Origin: Mucilaginibacter cryoferens
GTDB lineage: Bacteria; Bacteroidota; Bacteroidia; Sphingobacteriales; Sphingobacteriaceae
Direction of reading: 5' to 3'
Length of the DNA: 64,000 bases
Assembly: GCF_014205845.1 (NCBI RefSeq)
Contig: NZ_JACHCR010000001.1
Coordinates: forward strand, 434,001-498,000
Made by a program: the position numbers and the translations under genes. Every line of letters begins with the position of its first letter. The stretch's first letter is position 1. Below the pieces are notes generated by a model. The model was not told the DNA's origin. It saw only the letters and a program-made list of their open reading frames with translations, and did no database searches. This document shows positions 17,719-26,850 of this stretch, piece by piece.

Positions 17719-18506
17719 TTTTGTAAAGTAATAAATAAGTAATCGCCAAATGCATCACTGTATTTCGCTTTTACCGTTTCAAACCTACCCTCCCAAATAT
17801 CATCTTTTAGCTTTAAAATGCCTTGTTCAACCTCTTCCCTACTGGCCAATGAGGCAAAGGAAGAAATGCCTTTTCTTACCCCCTCATCCAAATAAAGCGA
17901 TGGGTTATTTTTACCGGAGTATAGGAACAAATCCTGCAGATCATCGCCGATAAAGTACTTCTCCGTATCAATAACACTAAACCCGGCGCCAATAGCGGCA
18001 GCTGCTATCATATCCAAACCCGGCATTTGAGCAACAGAACGGGCCATCATATTGGGGAAATAATAATTAAGCCAATAGCCGCTCATCTGTTGAGGATCAG
18101 CAGTAAATATAATCATTGGAGAACCGCTTTTTAATACGCGATAAAACTCTGCAAATGCTATCCCCAACTCAGTCCAATGATGAATAGTGAGCGTAGCTAT
18201 ACTGCCATCAAAAAAGTTATCAGGAACGGGAATACCCTCGGCCGGACCTAAAAGCCAGGTTACTTCCATTGATTTTAAACGGGCGATATCCAGCATTTCT
18301 ACCGAAGGTTCCACCCCATAAAAATTAATTCCTTTATTTGCTAACGCGATGGTGTAGTTGCCCGTTCCGCAACCAATATCAAGATACATGCCCCCTGTTT
18401 GCGTTGATAACAATTGAAAAAGACGGTCGGTTATATATGGATCGGCCCGCCGGGTGGTGTTATACCCGTTACCAATGGTATCATATAAAACCTTGTCGAG
18501 CTCCAT
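17712..18506 (-). CDS. Class I SAM-dependent methyltransferase
   Basis: A 264-residue cytoplasmic Rossmann-fold methyltransferase. Motif I is MYLDIGCGTGNYTIAL, and PVPDNFFDGSIATLTIHHW is the post-motif region of UbiE/Methyltransf_11-type enzymes. The acceptor is unknown. It is the first gene of a two-gene unit with the DUF6886-like protein, overlapping it by 7 bp. The A+T-rich 136-bp region upstream (18507-18642) has no clear promoter box. The family call is firm, specificity is not. Confidence 0.88.
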   Translation of the reverse strand: MELDKVLYDTIGNGYNTTRRADPYITDRLFQLLSTQTGGMYLDIGCGTGNYTIALANKGINFYGVEPSVEMLDIARLKSMEVTWLLGPAEGIPVPDNFFDGSIATLTIHHWTELGIAFAEFYRVLKSGSPMIIFTADPQQMSGYWLNYYFPNMMARSVAQMPGLDMIAAAAIGAGFSVIDTEKYFIGDDLQDLFLYSGKNNPSLYLDEGVRKGISSFASLASREEVEQGILKLKDDIWEGRFETVKAKYSDAFGDYLFITLQKC

Positions 18507-18642
18507 ATTTTATTTAAATACAAAGTAGCGTTTTATATGTTACGCTATCATAAAATCAAGAAGAATTTGTTTGTCTCCAGGTTAAATATCAAAAAGCTGT
18601 TTTAATTACAAGCACTTTTGGTAGGAGATAGTAAAAGCAGCC

Positions 18643-19485
18643 TTATTTCTTTTGATAAACCCGCACATAATCAACCTCAAACCGCTTAGGAAATGGAGTA
18701 CCCGAAGGGTCGCCGCCGTTATCGCCGCCAATGGCCATATTAAGCAGTATATAATGTTGCTGCTTAAACGGGTTAAAGCCACTGCCGTCCTGGTTAACCA
18801 GGTCTTTCAGTTCTACATGGTTAAGCAGTTGGTCGTCTACATATAAACTGATGGAAGTTTCATCCCAATCCATACGCCAGGTGTGAAACTTTTTGCTCCA
18901 ACCAGCATCAAAAGCATTTAGCGCTTTGGCATTGCTATACCATTTGGCTTTGTTTGGTGTGGCCGTACCGCATGCTATGTTGGCCAACAGTTTATCGCGG
19001 TAATACTCCATAATATCTATCTCGCCGTTTGATGGCCAGGGCTTGTTTGCCCCGAGCGTCCAAAAAGCAGGCCATAAACCGGCATCTGTGGCTATACGGG
19101 CACGCATTACCATACGCCCATATTGCCAGCTGTGCAGGCTACGGGTGTTCATACTTGATGATGTGTATCCAATATATTGCCGTGCTGCTTTCCAGTTGGC
19201 ACTATTTGCAACATAACCCGGATTGGCCTTGTGCACTTTTTTAGCCTCAATAATCAGCAAACCGTTATGGCAAACCGCGTTTTCGGCCTGGTACCACTGG
19301 GCTTCGTGGTTGCGTACAAAACCCTGCTCAAACTTCCAGTTAGCTGTATCCGGTGCACCTTCGTTGTTAAACTCATCGGCCCAGGCCAGTTTATATCCAC
19401 CCAGGGTATCCGGCTGGCTTTGCTGGCATTGGGCTACAAAAGGCAGCAGGGCTATTAAGCCAGCAAAAATCATTTTGCTCATCAT
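18643..19485 (-). CDS. GH16 endo-beta-glycanase, last gene of PUL-A
   Basis: A 280-residue secreted beta-jelly-roll hydrolase. The active site is EIDIME: nucleophile Glu155, Asp157 and acid/base Glu160, the ExDxxE form seen in beta-bulge GH16 enzymes such as laminarinases and endo-beta-1,3-galactanases. The signal peptide ends near VAQCQQ and the Cys lacks a proper lipobox. Its start overlaps the rhamM stop by 4 bp (ATGA), so it is coupled to the operon. Given the galactan-directed neighbours, an endo-beta-1,3-galactanase activity on arabinogalactan backbones is a reasonable guess; a beta-1,3-glucanase cannot be excluded. Confidence 0.88.
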   Translation of the reverse strand: MMSKMIFAGLIALLPFVAQCQQSQPDTLGGYKLAWADEFNNEGAPDTANWKFEQGFVRNHEAQWYQAENAVCHNGLLIIEAKKVHKANPGYVANSANWKAARQYIGYTSSSMNTRSLHSWQYGRMVMRARIATDAGLWPAFWTLGANKPWPSNGEIDIMEYYRDKLLANIACGTATPNKAKWYSNAKALNAFDAGWSKKFHTWRMDWDETSISLYVDDQLLNHVELKDLVNQDGSGFNPFKQQHYILLNMAIGGDNGGDPSGTPFPKRFEVDYVRVYQKK

Positions 19486-19796
19486 GGTAAAAAGAATACT
19501 TCTTTTAACGGTATACTTACCGGCGAACTATCCGGATTTGATTCCATCATATCGGCCATGTAGGCCCACCATTTTTTCATGATGGGATTATCGGGCAGGC
19601 CATCTAAAGCCTGCCGGTCATCAACCTGTAAAACTCCAAACAGCCAATTGGTTTCCTCATCTAAAAATATCGAATAATTACTGATACCTGTAGTTTTGAG
19701 CAATCCGGCCAGCTCTGGCCAGATTGCATCATGGCGCACTTTATATTCGGCTGCTTTGCCTGCAAAAAGTTTCATTTTAAAGGCTACCCTTTCCAT
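19482..19796 (-). CDS. rhaM: L-rhamnose mutarotase
   Basis: A 104-residue ferredoxin-fold protein that interconverts alpha- and beta-L-rhamnose. It shows the family features: His22 in KVRHDAIWPEL (proposed acid/base), a central YSIFLDEETNWLFGVLQ strand, and NPIMKKWWAYMADMM near the C-terminus. It sits between GH35 and GH16 in PUL-A, with a 4-bp overlap to GH16 and a 10-bp gap to GH35. That placement means rhamnose is expected to be released by this locus. No rhamnose isomerase or kinase is in the window. The call is firm. Confidence 0.92.
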   Translation of the reverse strand: MERVAFKMKLFAGKAAEYKVRHDAIWPELAGLLKTTGISNYSIFLDEETNWLFGVLQVDDRQALDGLPDNPIMKKWWAYMADMMESNPDSSPVSIPLKEVFFLP

Positions 19797-19806
19797 ATAC
19801 CTGTTT

Positions 19807-21636
19807 TTAAGGTTGTAATATATTCAATATAGGCTTATCAATGCCCTTAAGCTGGGTTTGCGCAGGTTTTAATAATTCGAGAATGGCAATATCGTTATGC
19901 CCTTTTTTAAGCCATTCTACCGGCAGGTATAGCGTTTGCTGCGGACCAACATTCCAGTATCTGCCTAAATTGTGGCCGTTTACCCATACTACGCCTTTAC
20001 CCCATCCGCTCATATCCAGGTAGGTATCCCCAACTTTATTAAGGGTAAAACCTCCTTTTTTTATCACCGGCGATTGCGCACTTTGTGTACCTGCACCAAA
20101 TTTTACAGCGTTTAAATTGCCGAACGGTAACGAATACATTTTCCAATGTGTTACTTCGGCACCATCAAACAACACTTTTTCGGTAATACCTTTTTTGTTT
20201 TGCAGCAGGTATTTACCAAAGTTAATACGGCCAAGGTTTTCAACCAATATATCTAACGTTACTTTACCAGCCGGTAAGGTAAGGATGAGGCTATCCTGAT
20301 TCAACCGCCGATCTAGTGTGCCTGCCTTTTTACCGTTTAACATTATAACAGCGTAATCCCTTAAATCTTTTAGTTTAAGTAAACCACTTTTGCCACCTTG
20401 TACTGTGCTTCTGTACAATACAAAACCATAATCTTGGTGCAGGGCTTCAAAGGTAAGCGGGGTTATATTTTCTTTGGCAACAGGCAGCGTGTTGAGCAAA
20501 CTTACCGATTGCGTAAACTTAATAGCCGGAATACTTATGGCTGGTTTTACAGCAGGCACAGCCGGTAATTGCGTACCCGCAGGCAGGTATTTTTGTATCA
20601 CCTCCCTAAATTTCATAAATTTTGGTGTGGCGTTACCCGCCTCATCCAAGGGTGCATCGTAATCGTAACTGCTGGTTTGCGGTTCGTAGGGTGATGTATC
20701 TTTATAATTGGCCCCATTCATGAAAGCGCGCGTGGTACCGCCATGAAACATATACATATTAATTGAGATACCCGCTGCCAATACCGAATCAAGATGGATG
20801 GAATATTGTTGGGCCGGTACCGTGTGATGCTCAGTTCCCCACCAATCAAACCAGGCCGGGTACCATTCGGCTATGTAGTATGGGCCTTTACCGTTGTGGT
20901 TATCATTTACCAGCTTTTTCACTTTTGCAGGGTTATCTAGTCCGTTTACAGCCGGCAGCAGGCCGGGTAAGTGGCCGTTCACCAGGTCGGGTGCCGGGTC
21001 GCAGGTGTAAAGCAGGCCATCAAAACCGGCCTCTTTAAACAGTTTTTGGTTAATGGCCAGGTACTCTTTGTCGCTGCCGTATGAGCCGTACTCATTTTCT
21101 ATCTGTACCATTAAAATGTTACCACCGTGGTTTATTTGCAGCGGCGCCAGTTGTTTGCCAACTTCTTTAATATAGCTTTCATACTCTTTAAGGTATTGCG
21201 CTTCTTTGCTGCGCACTTCCAAACCCTTTTCGTTTTGCAGCCAGTACGGGTAACCGCCAAATTCCCATTCGGCACATACATAAGGACTTGGGCGTAGTAT
21301 TACCCACAGGCCTTCCTGCTGGGCTATGCGTACAAATTCGGCCACATCATTATTGCCGGTAAAATCAAATTTACCTTTTTGCGGTTCGTGCAGGTTCCAG
21401 AACACATAGGTGCCAATGGTATTAAGGCCCATGGCTTTGGCCATTTTCATACGGGCCCGCCAGGCTTCGCGGGGTACACGGGGATAATGCATCTCGCCCG
21501 AGATCATTTGCAAAGGTTTGCCATCGAGCAAAAATGCTTCGTCGCCAAGCGCAAAAGTATGTTTGGCTTGTTGACAATAGCCGGATAAATTACAGCCTAA
21601 TAATAAGGTAAGGAAAAGGATAATGTTTTTTTTCAT
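19807..21636 (-). CDS. GH35 beta-galactosidase
   Basis: A 609-residue secreted exo-beta-galactosidase. GH35 hallmarks are GEMHYPRVPREAWRARM, the barrel motif GTYVFWNLHEP, acid/base Glu182 in QIENEYGSYG and nucleophile Glu257 in IAEWYPAWFDWWG. C-terminal jelly-roll domains follow (about 390-600). The N-terminus (MKKNIILFLTLLLGCNL) has a possible lipobox LLGC, so it could be a lipoprotein, though cleavage after SGY is also possible. It belongs to the PUL-A operon and would remove terminal beta-galactose from arabinogalactan. It starts 9 bp after the GH2 stop. Confidence 0.92.
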   Translation of the reverse strand: MKKNIILFLTLLLGCNLSGYCQQAKHTFALGDEAFLLDGKPLQMISGEMHYPRVPREAWRARMKMAKAMGLNTIGTYVFWNLHEPQKGKFDFTGNNDVAEFVRIAQQEGLWVILRPSPYVCAEWEFGGYPYWLQNEKGLEVRSKEAQYLKEYESYIKEVGKQLAPLQINHGGNILMVQIENEYGSYGSDKEYLAINQKLFKEAGFDGLLYTCDPAPDLVNGHLPGLLPAVNGLDNPAKVKKLVNDNHNGKGPYYIAEWYPAWFDWWGTEHHTVPAQQYSIHLDSVLAAGISINMYMFHGGTTRAFMNGANYKDTSPYEPQTSSYDYDAPLDEAGNATPKFMKFREVIQKYLPAGTQLPAVPAVKPAISIPAIKFTQSVSLLNTLPVAKENITPLTFEALHQDYGFVLYRSTVQGGKSGLLKLKDLRDYAVIMLNGKKAGTLDRRLNQDSLILTLPAGKVTLDILVENLGRINFGKYLLQNKKGITEKVLFDGAEVTHWKMYSLPFGNLNAVKFGAGTQSAQSPVIKKGGFTLNKVGDTYLDMSGWGKGVVWVNGHNLGRYWNVGPQQTLYLPVEWLKKGHNDIAILELLKPAQTQLKGIDKPILNILQP

Positions 21637-21645
21637 TGGTGATAC

Positions 21646-23499
21646 TTATCTATTCAGCGCCTCGGCACTTTTTTGTTTATAATAGTTTTGCATTATATAA
21701 AAGGCTTTCTTTTTATTGCCTTTATCATCGTACAAACCTTTGCGGTTCCAACCTTCCTGGTAAACCGGGTTGTTACGTTTAGGCGACCGAAAATCGGCCA
21801 GTACCCATGGCGAAAGCCCCACAAAGTTTGCAGGCATACGTTTAAACATGGCTACCTGCTCTTTAAAATACCACTCCTGGTACTCTTCGTCAAAGCGGGT
21901 TAGCGAGTCGGCATGAAAGCCGGATTTGGCTTCGGCGCCTGTTTCACTTATAAATAGCGGTTTGTTGTACGGAGTGCTCCAATTGGTAGTACGGCATTTT
22001 TCGGGCGAACCACCATACCAGCCCAGGTATTCGTTAAAAGCAACCAGGTCTACAAATTCGCCCAACGGATCGTCAATCACATTTAAATCCTTACCAGAGC
22101 TGTAGTTTACCTCCAGCGCGGCCGAAACTAACCGGGTATTATCCAGTTGTTTTGCCCGGGTAATTAAACTGTGCATAAAATTGGTACGTGTGGCACTAAC
22201 AGGAGTTTCGTTACCTACCGACCAGATGATGATACTGGCCCGGTTATGATCGCGGGTTATCATTTCCTGTAACTGGGCTTTGGCTTTTTCAAGTACGGCA
22301 GCGTTGCCAAAATCAATTGTCCAATACACCGGAATTTCCGACCATACCAGGATGCCCAAAGAATCGGCAAGGCGGGTAGTTTTTTCATCGTGCGGATAGT
22401 GGGCCAGTCTTACCATATTACATCCCAATTCATGAGCCTGCCCCAATAGCTGCTCTGCATCCTTTTCGCTGTAAGCCCGCCTTACATCCTGTGGTATTTC
22501 GCCATGGATACAGATACCGCGCAGAAATATAGGCTTGCCGTTTAACAACAACTTTGGCCCGTATGCCTCAATGGTACGGAAACCAATTTTATCCTCCGTT
22601 TTATCGTTACCGGCACGCACTATAACCGTATACAACTTAGGCGTTTGCGGCGACCATAGCTGTACTTTAGGCAGTTTAAAGCTAATTTGGGTAACATCAT
22701 CTGTAGCGGTAAATTGCTTGCTCAGCTTCAGTTCGGGTATCTCTACAGTAATGTTTTGTGCCGATGTGGGCTTGCTATTCAGCTTTACCCAACCAGTAAC
22801 CTCTGGCTGTTTGGCAGGTGCCGCGCCATCTACAGGCTTTTTAAGCTGTACCATAAAATCTCTGATAAAGTTACCGGGTACCTCTACCAGTTTTACATCG
22901 CGGGTAATGCCTCCGTAGTTCCACCAATCGGTATTTAGGGTGGGTACTTCATCGGCATAGCGCTTGTTATCAACCTTAACAACCAAATAGTTACCGGTCT
23001 CTTTCAGCAAGCCGGCGGGCACTTCAAAATTGAAGGGTGTAAAACCACCTTTATGCATACCCAGCTTTTTACCGTTCAGGTAAACATCGGCACGGTAATT
23101 TACAGCTCCAAAGTAAACGAAGCATTTATTGCCGGTTGCGGGCTTAGCATAATCGAATGATTTTTTGTACCAGATGGTACCTTCATAATATAAAAACTCC
23201 GGCTTTTGATGATTCCAGTCGCCGGGTACTTCAATAGAATATTTGTCGATATAGCCGTGCTCTTTCTTCTCGGTTTTGTTGGCGGGGATACCGTTGTTCC
23301 AGTATGCGTCGCCATTATTTTCGTTTAGTTCTTTATATCGATAGTCATAAAACCCGGTTTCGTAGGGATCAACAATATATTGCCAGGTACCGTTAAGATC
23401 AAGCGATCTTCGGTTCTGAATATTGGTGATCAGGCTATCCTGAGCGTGCGCAATACCAGCCGCCATTAACAGGCAGCACAAAGTGATAAGGTTTTTCAT
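21646..23499 (-). CDS. GH2 beta-glucuronidase
   Basis: A 617-residue secreted GH2 enzyme (signal MKNLITLCCLLMAAGIAHA). Acid/base is Glu431 (IWSVGNETP) and nucleophile Glu519 (FISETGAEA). Residues 585-588 read NRKG within QEGWNRKGLY, matching the NxKG motif that marks beta-glucuronidases within GH2 by contacting the sugar carboxylate. FRSPKR before it and KKAFY after it also match the glucuronidase C-terminus. This makes glucuronate removal more likely than galactose removal. It lies one bp from the GH43 gene in PUL-A. The motif assignment is from memory. Confidence 0.85.
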   Translation of the reverse strand: MKNLITLCCLLMAAGIAHAQDSLITNIQNRRSLDLNGTWQYIVDPYETGFYDYRYKELNENNGDAYWNNGIPANKTEKKEHGYIDKYSIEVPGDWNHQKPEFLYYEGTIWYKKSFDYAKPATGNKCFVYFGAVNYRADVYLNGKKLGMHKGGFTPFNFEVPAGLLKETGNYLVVKVDNKRYADEVPTLNTDWWNYGGITRDVKLVEVPGNFIRDFMVQLKKPVDGAAPAKQPEVTGWVKLNSKPTSAQNITVEIPELKLSKQFTATDDVTQISFKLPKVQLWSPQTPKLYTVIVRAGNDKTEDKIGFRTIEAYGPKLLLNGKPIFLRGICIHGEIPQDVRRAYSEKDAEQLLGQAHELGCNMVRLAHYPHDEKTTRLADSLGILVWSEIPVYWTIDFGNAAVLEKAKAQLQEMITRDHNRASIIIWSVGNETPVSATRTNFMHSLITRAKQLDNTRLVSAALEVNYSSGKDLNVIDDPLGEFVDLVAFNEYLGWYGGSPEKCRTTNWSTPYNKPLFISETGAEAKSGFHADSLTRFDEEYQEWYFKEQVAMFKRMPANFVGLSPWVLADFRSPKRNNPVYQEGWNRKGLYDDKGNKKKAFYIMQNYYKQKSAEALNR

Positions 23500-23500
23500 A

Positions 23501-24625
23501 TTACTTTTTAAAAACGTCGAGTTTCCAGCTATCCAGCCAGTTTATTTCTATATCATCACCTTTGAAAGCAATAGGTAGCCATAGGTAACGGCCATCAATA
23601 GCATCTTTAGGTGTCCATTTATCGGCTACAAAGATGAAGGCGTCTTTTTTACCGGCAACAGGTAACACATAGGTGCTTTGGCCACCGTAGGTGGTTTCGC
23701 TACCGGGGCCTTTGCATGGGTTACCACGATAGGTCCACGGGCCCCATATAGATGTTGCCGAAAACCAACGGGCGGCATTGGGGTCCCAACCTGTACAGCC
23801 GGAGCCAATCATATAATAAATACCGTTACGCTTAAATAAAGCCGGGGCCTCGGTTTGATGACCTACGTATATGCGGATAAACTTACCGGTATGACCTGTG
23901 TAATCAGGCGTCAATTCGGCCAAATCGAGCGTAAAATTTTCTTCTGATGAAAAAACATGGTAGGCTTTGCCATCGTCGTCAACAAAAACGGTCATATCGC
24001 GGGCCATCTGACCACCGGGCAGGTCGCGACAAAAAAAGCCATCACTTTTGCTGGCCGGGTTAGTGCAGTTTACCTTCTCGCTTTCGGGCGTGGTAACCGC
24101 ATAAAACGGCATCTGGCCCGGGTTTGGCCTGTAACTTTTCACAAAGGTATACGGCCCTGTGGCCTTATCACTTGTTGCTACACCCGCCCGGGCAGCGCTA
24201 TAGCCTTTGCCCAACAACTCGAGGTGAAACCACATTACATATTTTTTGGTAAGCTTGTTATAGATCACTTTCGGACGTTCCAGGATACAACCTTTGGCAA
24301 TATCATTTGCCAAATCATCAGAAACATTAAGGGCGATACCTTCATCCTTCCAGTTGTACAGATCTTTAGATGAGTAACAATGCACTCCTACCATGGCGCG
24401 GTTACCTGCACCGCCGGCAATTTTATGCTCGCCAAACCAGTAGTAGGTACCTTTTTGATAAAGAAAGCCACCGCCATGGGCGTTAATGTGTACACCCTTA
24501 TCATCTGGCCAAAGCTGGCCGGGTTTAAATTCTTTTTGCTGGGCTTTGCCATACCCGCTAATGCCCATCAATACGGCAACCAATATGGCTACCAGGCGGG
24601 TTTGTTTAAAATAAGCTGTTATCAT
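23501..24625 (-). CDS. GH43 hydrolase of the exo-beta-1,3-galactanase-like type (usual base Asp absent)
   Basis: A 374-residue secreted five-bladed propeller. I used the ATG at 24625, which gives MITAYFKQTRLVAILVAVLM and ends GKAQ; a longer frame to 24664 would overlap the neighbour. The first blade reads VHINAHGGGFLYQKGTYYWF, with no ADP motif, so the general-base Asp of ordinary GH43 is missing. This is the pattern of the group containing exo-beta-1,3-galactanases. RDMTVFVDDDGKAYHVFSS and EAPALFKRNGIYYMIGSGC supply the other acidic residues. It fits removal of galactose from beta-1,3-galactan backbones. Subfamily number is uncertain. It shares an operon with GH2 and DUF2264 genes. Confidence 0.82.
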   Translation of the reverse strand: MITAYFKQTRLVAILVAVLMGISGYGKAQQKEFKPGQLWPDDKGVHINAHGGGFLYQKGTYYWFGEHKIAGGAGNRAMVGVHCYSSKDLYNWKDEGIALNVSDDLANDIAKGCILERPKVIYNKLTKKYVMWFHLELLGKGYSAARAGVATSDKATGPYTFVKSYRPNPGQMPFYAVTTPESEKVNCTNPASKSDGFFCRDLPGGQMARDMTVFVDDDGKAYHVFSSEENFTLDLAELTPDYTGHTGKFIRIYVGHQTEAPALFKRNGIYYMIGSGCTGWDPNAARWFSATSIWGPWTYRGNPCKGPGSETTYGGQSTYVLPVAGKKDAFIFVADKWTPKDAIDGRYLWLPIAFKGDDIEINWLDSWKLDVFKK

Positions 24626-24644
24626 AGGGTCTGTATGTTTTGTA

Positions 24645-25877
24645 TTAATGAATATCCAATGCATGATCGGCGTTTACATCCTCGCCGCTCCAAATTTTGG
24701 CTTCGGTCCACTTTAGTGGTGGCGCGCTCCAAAACTCATCTGTTTGGGGCAAGCCAAGCGGAACAAAAACGTTGCTACAGATGTACAGGCTACCTGTGGT
24801 GATATAAAAATCGGCCAGGCCGGGTTGCTTGCCATAAAGCCCGATGTTGAGCCAGCCATCTTTGGTAAAAGTTGACGGCGACTCCAGCGTTTTTTTAATA
24901 ACCGCCGTTAACGCGCAACGCACCTGCGCCGGTGGCAACGAAGCCGGTAACTGTTTGATATAAGCCATGTTTGCCAGGTGATGAAACACACCAGCACGGT
25001 AAACAATAGAGCGACCGGTTGCCGGGTAACTGCCATCGGCACCAATTAAACGCTCCAGTATCTCGGCATAACGCTGACCAATAATTTTAACACGGTCTGC
25101 TTCGCGGAGATAAGTTTTCTTTTTTTCGCCCTGTACCTGCAGAATAACTTCGAGGTTGGGCTGAATAACGATGCTGTTGTAATAATCCAGATGAAAACTC
25201 ATCCCATCAGAATACATGCCATCGCCAACGTACCAATGCTGGGTAAACTCACGGATGCCAAATTCGGTACGCAGAGGATCGTCCCCAAGATTGTATTTGC
25301 AGAAAAAGGCTTCTATCATTCCCGAAAACAATATCCAGTTAGAATAAACCGGTACCGTTTGGCGTGTTATTTTAAGCGCATCAACCACCTGTTTTTTAAC
25401 ATTCTCATCCAGGTGCTCCCATAGCCATGGGCTTCGTACCAACGCCAGGGCCAGGTACGATGCGTCAACCAAAGGCTGGCCGCCATTCCACTGCAAATAA
25501 TCTTTAGCCTGCGGGTTAACCGCGTTGCCTATAGCTTTTAACGCCCATTCCCGGTATTGATTGCGCAGCTTAACTTCGGCAGCATCTCCTCCTTCGAGGT
25601 TTATCCATGGGGCAATACCACTTAAAGTACGGCCAAAAGCTTCCAGGTAAGCTACTTTGGCACGCCCATCTTTGTTATCAATATGCTCTGCCAGGCTTAC
25701 CGGCATATTTTGCTTCAACTTATCCTCCGCCAGGTTTAATAGCACAGGGCGGGCTATTTTATCCATGTAGCTAAGCCAAAGCTTTCTATCGGCAACGCCA
25801 TCAACGGCTTTGGTTTGCGCGCCGGCATCAATTATGGGGTAAAACCAGCAAAGCAGTATTATTAACTTTTTCATCAC
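24645..25877 (-). CDS. DUF2264 family protein, probable glycoside hydrolase
   Basis: A 410-residue secreted alpha-helical protein (signal about 1-20, ending DAGAQ). Segments LNLEGGDAAEVKLRNQYREW, QWNGGQPLVDASYLALALVRSP, SNWILFSGMIEAFFCK and VGDGMYSDGMSFHLDYYNS are typical of DUF2264, which I recall as listed in CAZy as GH154, with a beta-glucuronidase on arabinogalactan. That memory is uncertain. An (alpha/alpha)6 barrel is expected. It sits between two GH43 genes in PUL-A, consistent with removal of glucuronate. Start ATG at 25877 is the first in frame and lies next to the GH43 stop. Confidence 0.8.
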   Translation of the reverse strand: MMKKLIILLCWFYPIIDAGAQTKAVDGVADRKLWLSYMDKIARPVLLNLAEDKLKQNMPVSLAEHIDNKDGRAKVAYLEAFGRTLSGIAPWINLEGGDAAEVKLRNQYREWALKAIGNAVNPQAKDYLQWNGGQPLVDASYLALALVRSPWLWEHLDENVKKQVVDALKITRQTVPVYSNWILFSGMIEAFFCKYNLGDDPLRTEFGIREFTQHWYVGDGMYSDGMSFHLDYYNSIVIQPNLEVILQVQGEKKKTYLREADRVKIIGQRYAEILERLIGADGSYPATGRSIVYRAGVFHHLANMAYIKQLPASLPPAQVRCALTAVIKKTLESPSTFTKDGWLNIGLYGKQPGLADFYITTGSLYICSNVFVPLGLPQTDEFWSAPPLKWTEAKIWSGEDVNADHALDIH

Positions 25878-26849
25878 CTATTTTTTTATGCTCACGGCTT
25901 TTACCTTCTCAAAAACATTTACCGGCAAAATGTGGCCCTGTGCATCAAAGCGCATAGGCGAAATGCAGGTTTCGCGGTTATAACCATCACCATCGGGTAT
26001 TTTAAAACGGTGATAGGCAATATACCATTCATCTTTACCGGGTACCTGTACCACAGAATGATGGCCAGCACCTTTTACCACGCCTTTACCTTTTAATACC
26101 GGGAAGCCTGCCGCTTTTTTGAATGGCCCCATAGGCGAAGCCGACGTAGCATACGCTATAGAATAACGCGGATCGCGGGTGTCATACTCAGACCACATGA
26201 GGTAGTAAATACCCTTGCGTTTTATTACAAACGGCCCCTCGTTGTAACCGGTTGGTTTAAACGATATTATTTTTGAGGTATCTAATGATACCATATCCTC
26301 ATTTAACTTAGCAACGTTGCATTGCCCCTGCCCCCAGTACAGGTAAGCGGCGCCGTCGTCATCAACAAAAACCATTGGGTCTATGGTTTGCCCAGGTCTG
26401 GTGCCCTTCGGGATGAGGGGCTTGCCCAATGGATCTTTAAACGGACCGGTGGGTTTATCGCTAACCGCAACACCAATATTTACATTGGCCGAATAGTAGT
26501 AGTAATATTTATTGTTTTTAAAGGCGATGGTAGGCGCCCAGGCCCGCTCTTTAGCCCATGTTAAATCGCGGGGCAGATCTAATATCACACCCTCGTTTTT
26601 CCAATCGACCAGGTTAGGCGATGACCAGCAGGTAAAACTGGTAGATAACCAGCCTTCGGTACCGTCTGTTGTTGGGTAGATATAAAACCTTTTGCCAAAA
26701 ACAGTGATATTGGGATCGGCATAAACTCCTTTTAATACCGGTGGCGGGGCATTAAGTGTATCTACGACCTGGGCATTAACACTGCCAGAAAGCATTACCC
26801 CGGCTATCAATGCCAGTAAACCTTTAGTATACGTTGTATTTATCATCAT
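25878..26849 (-). CDS. GH43 hydrolase with intact catalytic triad
   Basis: A 323-residue secreted five-bladed propeller (signal ending VNAQ). All three acids are present: Asp45 (VYADPNITV, base), Asp157 (QTIDPMVFVDDDG, pKa modulator) and Glu204 (YNEGPFVIK, acid). KGAGHHSVVQVPGKDEWYI is the usual last-blade motif. The family covers alpha-L-arabinofuranosidases, beta-xylosidases and related enzymes. In this locus an arabinofuranosidase removing arabinose from galactan side chains is most likely, but specificity cannot be read from sequence. It is adjacent to DUF2264 (0-bp gap) and 1 bp from GH88. Confidence 0.88.
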   Translation of the reverse strand: MMINTTYTKGLLALIAGVMLSGSVNAQVVDTLNAPPPVLKGVYADPNITVFGKRFYIYPTTDGTEGWLSTSFTCWSSPNLVDWKNEGVILDLPRDLTWAKERAWAPTIAFKNNKYYYYYSANVNIGVAVSDKPTGPFKDPLGKPLIPKGTRPGQTIDPMVFVDDDGAAYLYWGQGQCNVAKLNEDMVSLDTSKIISFKPTGYNEGPFVIKRKGIYYLMWSEYDTRDPRYSIAYATSASPMGPFKKAAGFPVLKGKGVVKGAGHHSVVQVPGKDEWYIAYHRFKIPDGDGYNRETCISPMRFDAQGHILPVNVFEKVKAVSIKK

Positions 26850-26850
26850 G

